The position numbers and the translations under genes are program-made. Below the pieces are notes generated by a model, which worked only from the letters and a program-made list of their open reading frames with translations, was not told the origin of the DNA and made no database searches. Shown in pieces: positions 1 through 4,519 of a stretch of DNA of 5,189 bases; the first letter of the stretch is position 1; each line of letters begins with the position of its first letter. The DNA is from Anaerolineales bacterium (lineage in GTDB: Bacteria > Chloroflexota > Anaerolineae > Anaerolineales > Villigracilaceae), in NCBI GenBank assembly GCA_016928525.1, contig JAFGKO010000181.1, positions 1-5,189 of the forward strand, given 5' to 3'.

Positions 1-30
1 GAAGGTTCCAAACCTTCGCAAGGTTCTTGG
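1..30 (+). promoter_or_regulatory. Overlapping inverted repeats ahead of the DUF971 gene
   Basis: Two mutually exclusive hairpins can be drawn. One pairs GAAGGTT (1-7) with AACCTTC (11-17) around the loop CCA. The other pairs AACCTT (11-16) with AAGGTT (20-25) around CGC, and extends to CCA (8-10) with TGG (28-30) if C26-T27 is bulged. The second form would trap the first two bases of the GGAG ribosome binding site. The block could be a leader switch, a protein-binding operator, or the right end of a dispersed intergenic palindrome. The window edge cuts it, so nothing further upstream can be judged. The pairing is seen directly; the function is inferred. Confidence 0.4.
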
Positions 31-32
31 AG
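29..32 (+). promoter_or_regulatory. Ribosome binding site GGAG that fixes the DUF971 start
   Basis: GGAG lies six bases before the ATG at 39. It supports that ATG over the in-frame TTG at 27, which would overlap the site itself. Confidence 0.75.
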
Positions 33-38
33 ATATAT

Positions 39-377
39 ATGAACGAAAAACCAACCGGCATAACCGCCAACAAAAAGACACGTGAATTCACCGTCACCTG
101 GGATGACGGGCATACCAGCATTTATCCCTTCGGGCTGCTGCGCGCAGCCTGTCCCTGCGCCTCCTGCCGCGGAGGGCATGAAAATATGGGTAGCGAACCT
201 GACCCCAACGTATTCGGCATCGAGCTGGAAGAGTCGCCTGCCACCCGCATAAGCAATGTGGTGGCTGTTGGTTCGTATGCGTTGTCTATTGTTTGGGAAG
301 ATGGACATGATTATGGCATCTTCAACTGGCATTACTTGCGGGCCTTATGTCCTTGCGAGACATGTCGCGGTGGTTGA
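39..377 (+). CDS. DUF971 / gamma-butyrobetaine hydroxylase N-terminal-like small protein
   Basis: This is a 112-residue soluble protein, a length typical of stand-alone DUF971 proteins. It has two similar halves. Residues 17-46 contain WDDGH (21-25), LLR (33-35) and CPCASCRGG (38-46). Residues 82-112 contain WEDGH (86-90), YLR (99-101) and CPCETCRGG (104-112), and the protein ends on that motif. In human gamma-butyrobetaine hydroxylase this domain binds zinc through a CxCxxC motif and a later histidine. C38, C40, C43 and H90 fit that site. The second CPCETC and H25 could form a mirror-image site, which is inference. No catalytic 2-oxoglutarate dioxygenase domain is present, so hydroxylase activity is not expected. 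DUF971 domains also occur attached to Mrp/NBP35-type Fe-S carrier proteins such as plant HCF101, so a metal or Fe-S role is an alternative. The start is ATG at 39 because GGAG sits six bases upstream. The gene is alone and faces the TPR gene tail to tail. Confidence 0.88.
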   Translation: MNEKPTGITANKKTREFTVTWDDGHTSIYPFGLLRAACPCASCRGGHENMGSEPDPNVFGIELEESPATRISNVVAVGSYALSIVWEDGHDYGIFNWHYLRALCPCETCRGG

Positions 378-388
378 ATTACAAAGCC

Positions 389-433
389 TTGCTCTCTTCG
401 CCCTCCCCGGCGGCGAGACGCCGCCAAGAGCAA
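389..433. terminator. GC-rich nested hairpin after the DUF971 gene
   Basis: A perfect 7-bp stem GGCGGCG (409-415) / CGCCGCC (419-425) has a three-base loop AGA. An outer 7-bp arm pair, TTGCTCT (389-395) and AGAGCAA (427-433), encloses it, with 13 unpaired bases on the left side and one on the right. It begins 11 bases past the DUF971 stop, where a terminator for that gene would sit. It is not followed by a real T-run on either strand, so termination would be weak or factor-assisted. A REP-like dispersed palindrome is the main alternative. Confidence 0.4.
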
Positions 434-440
434 AATAGTA

Positions 441-470
441 GAAAACGCCCCTGTCAATGAGACGGGGGCG
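441..470 (-). terminator. Intrinsic terminator of the TPR gene
   Basis: CGCCCCTGTC (446-455) and GACGGGGGCG (461-470) form a ten-pair stem with one irregular pair (T452/G464) around a five-base loop. Read on the minus strand, the stem starts 11 bases after the TPR stop codon and is followed at once by TTTTC (445-441) and then another T-rich stretch. This is the classic rho-independent layout for the minus strand. In the plus direction the tail is GATGTTTCT, so some bidirectional activity is possible but weaker. Confidence 0.75.
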
Positions 471-480
471 GATGTTTCTC

Positions 481-2385
481 TCATGGGGTTGGCGTCGGCG
501 AGGGCGTTCTGGTCGGTGTTGGAGTCCTGGTCTTTGTCAGTGTCGGAGTCCTGGTCGGCGTAGGCGTTCTAGATGGTGTGGGCGTTCTGGTTGCTGTACC
601 GGAACGTAACGTAGCCGTCCTTGTTGCCGAAGGTGTGACAGGCCTCTTGGTGAGGGTGGGAGTCGCTGTATTGAGTTCGGCGAGATGCTCCTGCGCTTCG
701 GTACGCATCTGGCGCGTCATCGCGTTTGCGGGCAGTGCAAGCAACTCCTGCCATGCAACGGCGGCATTGTCCACTTCTTCACGCTCTTCGAAGTTGAGCG
801 CGCGCCAGTAATAAGCCAGTGCTTTCTCCTCATCCGTTTTGGCCAGCGTTAAGACAGTTTCTCCTTGCAGATAGGCGTCGCCAAAACGCTCTTGAAGCAT
901 GCTGATCCGCATCAGGCTCAAGTTGAGTCTGAAATCATCTTGATAGTATTGCTGGGCGCGTTCCAGATCTGCCTTTGCTTTGTCGATTTCCTCTTCTCTC
1001 AGATAGCATAATCCTCGATACAGATAAGCCTGCCGCTGGCTTGGATTCGTCGAAATAGCGCTTCCAAGTGCGTCAATAGCTGCCTCGCAATCCCCGGTTT
1101 TGTAATAGGCTTCACCCAGCATGGCCCGCGCTGTCGCGTTGCGCGTCTCGTAACCTGTATAAGTTTGCAAAACATCGATGGCTTTGGCGTTCTCGCCTTT
1201 TGCCAGATAAATCTCTCCCAGGGTGAAATAGACAGAGAGCATCGTTGGGTCAGCTTCGTTGGCCTTTAGCGCTGCAGTTTCAGCCTCATTGAGGTTGTCC
1301 AAGATAATATTGGCGCGTGCTTCATAATAGTAAACCAGCGGGGAACCGGGCAGAAGCCTTTCAGCCGTTTTCAGGTCGGCCAGCGCCAGTTCCGGTTCCA
1401 GGCGGTTGAGATAGAACATGGCGCGCTCCAGATAGACTTCTCCGAAATTGGGGTCGCGTTTCAGGGCTTCAACAAACAAAAAATTGGCATCTAAATTAGG
1501 TTCCTGGAGTAAGCGAACGCGCGCCAGACCGAGATACGGCGGACCAAAGTCAGGGTTGATCCTTAGCGCTTCATTGTAGGCATCCAGCGCATTTCGGTAA
1601 TCGCCTTTGAAGCGGTAGGCTTCGCCGATGTAATAATATGGATCGGCAGCTTCCGGCTCATTGCGGGCGATTTCCAGCATCCCAGTGATGACCGTGTCCC
1701 AATCACCGCGTTCGTAGGCGGCCTTCACCATCCGGTTTTGATCCGCGGACAGAGGTCCGCGCGGCGTGTTGACATACAGCGGCGTGGGCGTGTGCGGCGC
1801 TTCCAACAGTTCTGCCAGGGGTACCAGCGTACCTCTCCCGACAGGAGCCTGCGCGGTCGCATTGACAAAGGTAGGTGTCAGTGTGTAGGTGGGAGATGGG
1901 CCAGCCGTGTTAGCGCCGCGCGGCGCAAGGGGATTGCTATTCGGCAGGATCAAGCCAAAGACAACCAATGTGATGATAGCTATGCCTATGATGCCAAACC
2001 CGGCCAGCCGTCCTACAGGGCTAGAAATGACGCTCTTGAAGGTTCTTTTCTCTTTAGGCTGGTCACTGGCTAGGGCCAGTTCTTCGTCCCATAAGCGGGG
2101 CCGGTTTAACGGGAAGGGCTGGACGCTTTCGTCTGGTGGAATGGCCCCCAGCAGGACCAAGCCTCGTTTGGCGGTGGCATTTTCAGGGTCCAGTTGATGA
2201 GCCGTTTGTAGGCAGTAGATGCGCTCCTTGGTAGACTCGACCGCCGCGCTCAACCAGATCCAATACTGGACGTTTTTCTGGTCCGATTTGAGCAGTTGGG
2301 TCAGCATGTTTTTGGCCTTGGCCTTATCTTTCTGGCGCAACGCCTCGACCGCTTCCTGGAACAGGATATCTTCTTCTTCGGCCAT
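481..2385 (-). CDS. Membrane-anchored extracellular TPR protein with Thr/Pro-rich tail
   Basis: This 634-residue protein has no signal peptide. Residues 1-80 form a short cytosolic TPR-like helical module. Residues 111-126 are basic, and 127-147 (AGFGIIGIAIITLVVFG core) form a single membrane helix, giving an N-in topology by the positive-inside rule. Residues 150-212 are a Pro/Thr/Asn linker. About ten TPRs of roughly 34 residues fill 214-555, with typical Tyr/Ala/Gly spacing and NP or DP turns, for example GDYRNALDAY at 261-270. Residues 573-634 are a Thr/Pro/Arg tail built on RTPTPT units. The only extracellular cysteines, C433 and C460, sit in adjacent repeats and might pair. The likely role is an outer-face scaffold for protein-protein contacts at the envelope; no enzyme domain is visible. 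The start has no Shine-Dalgarno sequence but sits just after a promoter. Upstream, 56 bases away, is the AMMECR1 gene on the same strand, so readthrough is also possible. The specific function is unknown. Confidence 0.9.
   Translation of the reverse strand: MAEEEDILFQEAVEALRQKDKAKAKNMLTQLLKSDQKNVQYWIWLSAAVESTKERIYCLQTAHQLDPENATAKRGLVLLGAIPPDESVQPFPLNRPRLWDEELALASDQPKEKRTFKSVISSPVGRLAGFGIIGIAIITLVVFGLILPNSNPLAPRGANTAGPSPTYTLTPTFVNATAQAPVGRGTLVPLAELLEAPHTPTPLYVNTPRGPLSADQNRMVKAAYERGDWDTVITGMLEIARNEPEAADPYYYIGEAYRFKGDYRNALDAYNEALRINPDFGPPYLGLARVRLLQEPNLDANFLFVEALKRDPNFGEVYLERAMFYLNRLEPELALADLKTAERLLPGSPLVYYYEARANIILDNLNEAETAALKANEADPTMLSVYFTLGEIYLAKGENAKAIDVLQTYTGYETRNATARAMLGEAYYKTGDCEAAIDALGSAISTNPSQRQAYLYRGLCYLREEEIDKAKADLERAQQYYQDDFRLNLSLMRISMLQERFGDAYLQGETVLTLAKTDEEKALAYYWRALNFEEREEVDNAAVAWQELLALPANAMTRQMRTEAQEHLAELNTATPTLTKRPVTPSATRTATLRSGTATRTPTPSRTPTPTRTPTLTKTRTPTPTRTPSPTPTP
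484..588 (-). repeat. Degenerate 18-bp tandem repeat coding for RTPTPT units
   Basis: On the minus strand this stretch encodes residues 600-634, made of RTPTPS, RTPTPT, RTPTLTKT, RTPTPT and RTPSPT followed by PTP. The six-residue period gives an imperfect 18-bp DNA repeat, visible on the plus strand as recurring GGAGTCCTGGTC and GGCGTTCTGGT. Such tails are common at the ends of Chloroflexota surface proteins. They may act as wall-spanning spacers or O-glycosylation substrates. The unit count could vary by slippage. Confidence 0.7.
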
Positions 2386-2391
2386 GCTTAG

Positions 2392-2420
2392 ATTGTATTA
2401 CAGGCTGGGAGATGGGACAA
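2392..2420 (-). promoter_or_regulatory. Sigma-70-type promoter for the TPR gene, predicted leaderless
   Basis: On the minus strand TTGTCC (2420-2415) and TACAAT (2397-2392) are separated by exactly 17 bp. They match the consensus at 4/6 and 5/6. Only six bases separate the -10 box from the ATG (2385-2383), so transcription should begin at or next to the A of the start codon. No Shine-Dalgarno sequence is present, which fits a leaderless mRNA. The promoter occupies the 56-bp gap after AMMECR1, so the TPR gene can be transcribed independently. Confidence 0.55.
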
Positions 2421-2441
2421 GCAATTGAATCGCATGTTTGT

Positions 2442-3014
2442 TTACTCGTGGAACTCTTCTACTTGATAGATCGATACATCCAGATGTTTTTTCCGCCAGA
2501 GTTCGGGCAAAGCGCCCATCTTGTAGCACAGGTTATCGAGAAAATCGGCAGGATCGGGAATTTTTTCCCAGACTTGTGGCAGGAAGGTCGCGCGCTGTAC
2601 GCCGTCACGCAAAAGCACGCCATCTTTTCCTGGGCGGAGTTTGGTCAACAAATCTTCCGGCGTATTGTATTTGAGCGAGACAGGAGTGGTAAGACGAGAG
2701 ACTTCGATCTTGATTTGTGATAGCTCTTCCGGTTTCACCTTTGGAAAGCGGTAATCCTGTAGCGCAGCAGCAACAGCGTGCTCGCGTACGTCCTCTGCCA
2801 GGGGCTGATAAGGTTCCAGGGCGCCGATGCAGCCGCGCAGGTCTCCGTGGGTGGTGAGCGTTACGAAGGATGCGCCTTGTTCCCGCAAGCGCGGCGGCAT
2901 AGACTGTAGATCGAGCGGCGGTAGTTTTTGACCGCGGACGCCCAATTCCAATGCCTGGCGCGCCAGACGCAAAAGGGTTTGCTTTTCTTCAGTAGTCAGT
3001 TTGTCTTCGGTCAT
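2442..3014 (-). CDS. amrA: AMMECR1-domain protein (AmmeMemoRadiSam system protein A)
   Basis: This 190-residue soluble protein is full length for the AMMECR1 family. The family hallmark LRGCIGAL is at residues 59-66, preceded by a strand FVTLTTHGD (50-58). Further family features are DVREHAVAAALQDYRFP (75-91), IKIEVSRLTTP (101-111), the GKDGVLL segment (129-135) and ATFLPQVWEKIPDPADFL (142-159). The catalysed reaction is not firmly known to me. In many prokaryotes the protein is encoded with a Memo-like protein and a radical SAM protein, but neither is in this window. The ATG start is secured by AGGAGG five bases upstream. The gene follows the flavin reductase gene by 30 bases, so the two are probably one operon. 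A hairpin in that gap overlaps the ribosome binding site, suggesting translational coupling. The symbol follows the AmmeMemoRadiSam naming and does not imply a proven function. Confidence 0.9.
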   Translation of the reverse strand: MTEDKLTTEEKQTLLRLARQALELGVRGQKLPPLDLQSMPPRLREQGASFVTLTTHGDLRGCIGALEPYQPLAEDVREHAVAAALQDYRFPKVKPEELSQIKIEVSRLTTPVSLKYNTPEDLLTKLRPGKDGVLLRDGVQRATFLPQVWEKIPDPADFLDNLCYKMGALPELWRKKHLDVSIYQVEEFHE

Positions 3015-3019
3015 TTTTT

Positions 3020-3038
3020 CCTCCTCTTTGCAAGAGGA
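3020..3038 (-). promoter_or_regulatory. Strong Shine-Dalgarno of amrA inside a hairpin
   Basis: AGGAGG occupies 3025-3020 on the minus strand, five bases before the ATG. In the mRNA, TCCTCTT (3038-3032) can pair perfectly with AAGAGGA (3028-3022) around the loop GCA. The right arm covers the first four bases of the Shine-Dalgarno sequence. The left arm can also shift to pair TTCCTC with GAGGAA directly. The upstream stop codon is only a few bases before the hairpin, so a terminating ribosome could open it. Confidence 0.6.
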
Positions 3039-3044
3039 ATGGGT

Positions 3045-3539
3045 TCAGACCAGTTTGTGATACTTTCTATCGTGATACACCAAAGGCTGGCCCGCTCCAT
3101 TGCCGCGTGTGGCAACCACTTCGGCCAGGAAGAGCGTGTTTGTGCCCATCGCAATGCTTTGCGTGACACGACAATCGAGATAAGCCAGTCCACCTTTGAT
3201 AAAGGGCGCGCCTGTGACCAGGGTTTCGGTCTCAATGCCTGCCAGACGGTCTTCTATATCCGGCGCACGTCCGGCGAAACGTTCGGAAAGCTCTTGCTGG
3301 TCCTCTGTCAGGATGGTCACAGCGAAAGCATTGGCTAGCGAGACGAGCTCATGCGTACGGCTATCTGTTTGCAGGGAGATAATGATCAAAGGCGGCTCCA
3401 GCGCAATGGATGTGAACGAACTGACGGTCATGCCGTGCAGTTCTCCCGCGTGGGAGGCTGTCACAACGGTAACGCCTGAAGTCCACGCGCGCATGGATTG
3501 GCGGAGCTGTTCGGGGTCAAGGATGGCAGGCTGCTTCAT
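3045..3539 (-). CDS. Flavin reductase-like FMN-binding protein
   Basis: This 164-residue protein is full length for the flavin reductase-like domain family (split-barrel FMN-binding fold). Visible motifs are RAWTSGVTVVTA (17-28), the FMN-contacting GMTVSSFTSIALEPPLI (36-52), FAVTILTEDQQELSERFAG (72-90), LDCRV (121-125), TLFLAEVV (135-142) and the C-terminal PLVYHDRKYHKL (152-163). Members reduce free FMN or FAD with NAD(P)H, often for a partner monooxygenase, or simply bind FMN; no monooxygenase is visible here. Many relatives have a histidine just before the TLFLGEV strand, in a GDHT-like motif. Here the motif is GTNT with Asn134, so hydride-donor binding or catalysis may differ. The ATG start lacks a Shine-Dalgarno sequence but lies eight bases after a good -10 box. 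An out-of-frame ATG occurs ten bases upstream. It is first in a probable operon with amrA. Confidence 0.88.
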   Translation of the reverse strand: MKQPAILDPEQLRQSMRAWTSGVTVVTASHAGELHGMTVSSFTSIALEPPLIIISLQTDSRTHELVSLANAFAVTILTEDQQELSERFAGRAPDIEDRLAGIETETLVTGAPFIKGGLAYLDCRVTQSIAMGTNTLFLAEVVATRGNGAGQPLVYHDRKYHKLV

Positions 3540-3547
3540 AGGCTTTC

Positions 3548-3576
3548 ATAATAGCTGGGAGAGGGGCGAGAGTCAA
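3548..3576 (-). promoter_or_regulatory. Strong sigma-70-type promoter for the flavin reductase-amrA operon
   Basis: On the minus strand TTGACT (3576-3571) and TATTAT (3553-3548) are separated by 17 bp, each matching the consensus at 5/6. The -10 box ends eight bases before the ATG at 3539, so the transcript would have a leader of only one or two bases. A second overlapping TTGACT-like copy starts just upstream (TTGACTTGACT). Confidence 0.65.
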
Positions 3577-3585
3577 GTCAAAAAT

Positions 3586-3595
3586 ATTTCGAAAT
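3586..3595. promoter_or_regulatory. Perfect 10-bp palindrome ATTTCGAAAT, possible operator
   Basis: ATTTCGAAAT is fully self-complementary and lies nine bases upstream of the -35 box of the flavin reductase promoter, within an AT-rich stretch. This position suits a dimeric activator or repressor. It is short and AT-rich, so chance is a real alternative. Confidence 0.3.
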
Positions 3596-3599
3596 CAAT

Positions 3600-3624
3600 A
3601 CAGATCCTGTCCGTCAGGTTCTGT
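3600..3624. promoter_or_regulatory. Imperfect 10-bp dyad in the divergent intergenic region
   Basis: ACAGATCCTG (3600-3609) and CAGGTTCTGT (3615-3624) are inverted repeats with one mismatch around TCCGT. The dyad lies between the two divergent promoters, 23 bases upstream of the -35 box of the flavin reductase operon and about 90 bases before the amidase start. Its size and spacing suit a dimeric regulator. No family can be named. Confidence 0.35.
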
Positions 3625-3671
3625 AAACTCTCACTGTTCATAAATACCCCAGGATAACTCCAAATTACCTC

Positions 3672-3704
3672 TTGCTATTTCATGACCTGTTGAGGTACTA
3701 TTAT
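3672..3704 (+). promoter_or_regulatory. Candidate promoter of the amidase gene
   Basis: The best -10 candidates overlap: TACTAT (3696-3701) and TATTAT (3699-3704). The former has TTGCTA (3672-3677) 18 bp upstream as a weak -35 box. TATTAT ends 11 bases before the ATG at 3716, again predicting a leader of only about five bases, with no Shine-Dalgarno sequence. A small dyad, ACCT (3685-3688) / AGGT (3693-3696), overlaps the spacer. Confidence 0.4.
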
Positions 3705-3715
3705 ACGAAACATAC

Positions 3716-4519
3716 ATGGAATCCTCACCTGCTTCGCCTTCCCGACCTTCTACTCGCGGCCGTCCACGCCCTGTACGGATACTTGGCAGCACGATTGGAC
3801 TGGCCATTCTCCTGGCGACCCTGTTCAACTTGTGGATGCCATCCGAGGGTTTGTTTGCCGGTAGTTTTTCCGACAAGCTTGGTCTCATATTGACCGCTCA
3901 GCCAGAGAGCAACTTTGTGGCTACCCCGCAACCTCAATTACGCATCGGGATCGTCGCCGGGCACGCGGGTAACGACTCCGGCGCAACCTGCATCGACAGC
4001 AATGGGAACGTTACGCTAACCGAAGCTGATGTAAATATGGATATTGCCGGCCGGGTACAGAAGGCATTAACCGCGGAAGGCTATCAGGTGGATCTGCTCA
4101 ATGAGTTCGACACCCGCTTGAATGGCTACCGCGCTTTGGCCCTGGTATCTATCCATAATGACTCGTGTGATTACATCAACCCTGAGGCGACTGGATTCAA
4201 AGTGGCCGCGGCGGTGAACACGCGCGATTTCAACCGCGCCACGCGCCTGACCGAATGCCTGCGTGACCGTTATGGCAGTGTGACCGGCCTTCACTTTCAC
4301 ACTGGGAGCATTACCAGTGATATGCGGGATTATCATGCCTTCTCGGAAATCGACCCAAACACCATCGCTGCCATTATCGAAACCGGATTTTTGAACCTGG
4401 ACCGGGACATACTGGTCAATCAAACGGACCTGGTTGCCGATGGCGTTGTGAAAGGCATTTTATGTTTTGCTCGTAACGAAAATATTGAGCCGACCCCGAT
4501 CCCCACTTTTGCGCCATGA
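3716..4519 (+). CDS. Membrane-anchored N-acetylmuramoyl-L-alanine amidase (Amidase_3 type)
   Basis: This 267-residue protein should cleave the amide bond between N-acetylmuramic acid and the stem-peptide L-Ala in peptidoglycan, outside the cell. Residues 1-21 are Pro/Ser/Arg rich. Residues 22-41 form a membrane helix, more likely an anchor than a cleaved signal because no clear cleavage motif follows. The catalytic domain spans about 76-252. Zinc ligands are H83 in GIVAGHAGNDSGA (78-90), E103 in LTEADVN, and H147 in SIHNDS (145-150). The catalytic glutamate is E222 in IIETGFLN (220-227). All four key residues are present, so it should be active. Four cysteines (C92, C151, C181, C250) all lie in the extracellular domain and may form two disulfides. 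The C-terminal PTPIPTFAP resembles the start of a linker. The ATG lacks a Shine-Dalgarno sequence. The stop overlaps the start of the next gene (ATGA), so the two are translationally linked. Confidence 0.9.
   Translation: MESSPASPSRPSTRGRPRPVRILGSTIGLAILLATLFNLWMPSEGLFAGSFSDKLGLILTAQPESNFVATPQPQLRIGIVAGHAGNDSGATCIDSNGNVTLTEADVNMDIAGRVQKALTAEGYQVDLLNEFDTRLNGYRALALVSIHNDSCDYINPEATGFKVAAAVNTRDFNRATRLTECLRDRYGSVTGLHFHTGSITSDMRDYHAFSEIDPNTIAAIIETGFLNLDRDILVNQTDLVADGVVKGILCFARNENIEPTPIPTFAP

Noticed and set aside
27..41. TTG at 27 as start of the DUF971 gene
   Set aside because: It would place the start inside the ribosome binding site region. The ATG at 39 has GGAG at ideal spacing.
389..433. Nested GC-rich hairpin as a strong intrinsic terminator
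   Set aside because: It has no adjacent T-run on either strand, so it is listed only as a low-confidence terminator or dispersed palindrome.
256..438. 60-codon plus-strand frame overlapping the DUF971 gene
   Set aside because: It lies in another frame of a well-supported gene, runs into the hairpin region and has no recognisable motif or ribosome binding site.
484..588. Repeated GGAGTCCTGGTC blocks as a possible CRISPR or regulatory repeat array
   Set aside because: The repeats are in frame, degenerate and fully explained by the RTPTPT protein tail. There are no spacers.
1738..2197. Two overlapping plus-strand frames (111 and 102 codons) opposite the TPR gene
   Set aside because: They are antisense to the coding sequence for the membrane helix and linker. 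Their Arg/Gly/Ser-rich translations are typical of shadow frames and they have no start signals.
2412..2720. Plus-strand frames opposite the end of amrA
   Set aside because: The opposite strand encodes strongly conserved AMMECR1 motifs. The shadow has no domain likeness.
3196..3657. 153-codon plus-strand frame opposite the flavin reductase
   Set aside because: Its translation is Ser/Arg/Cys rich without motifs, and the minus strand encodes a full flavin reductase domain with its own promoter.
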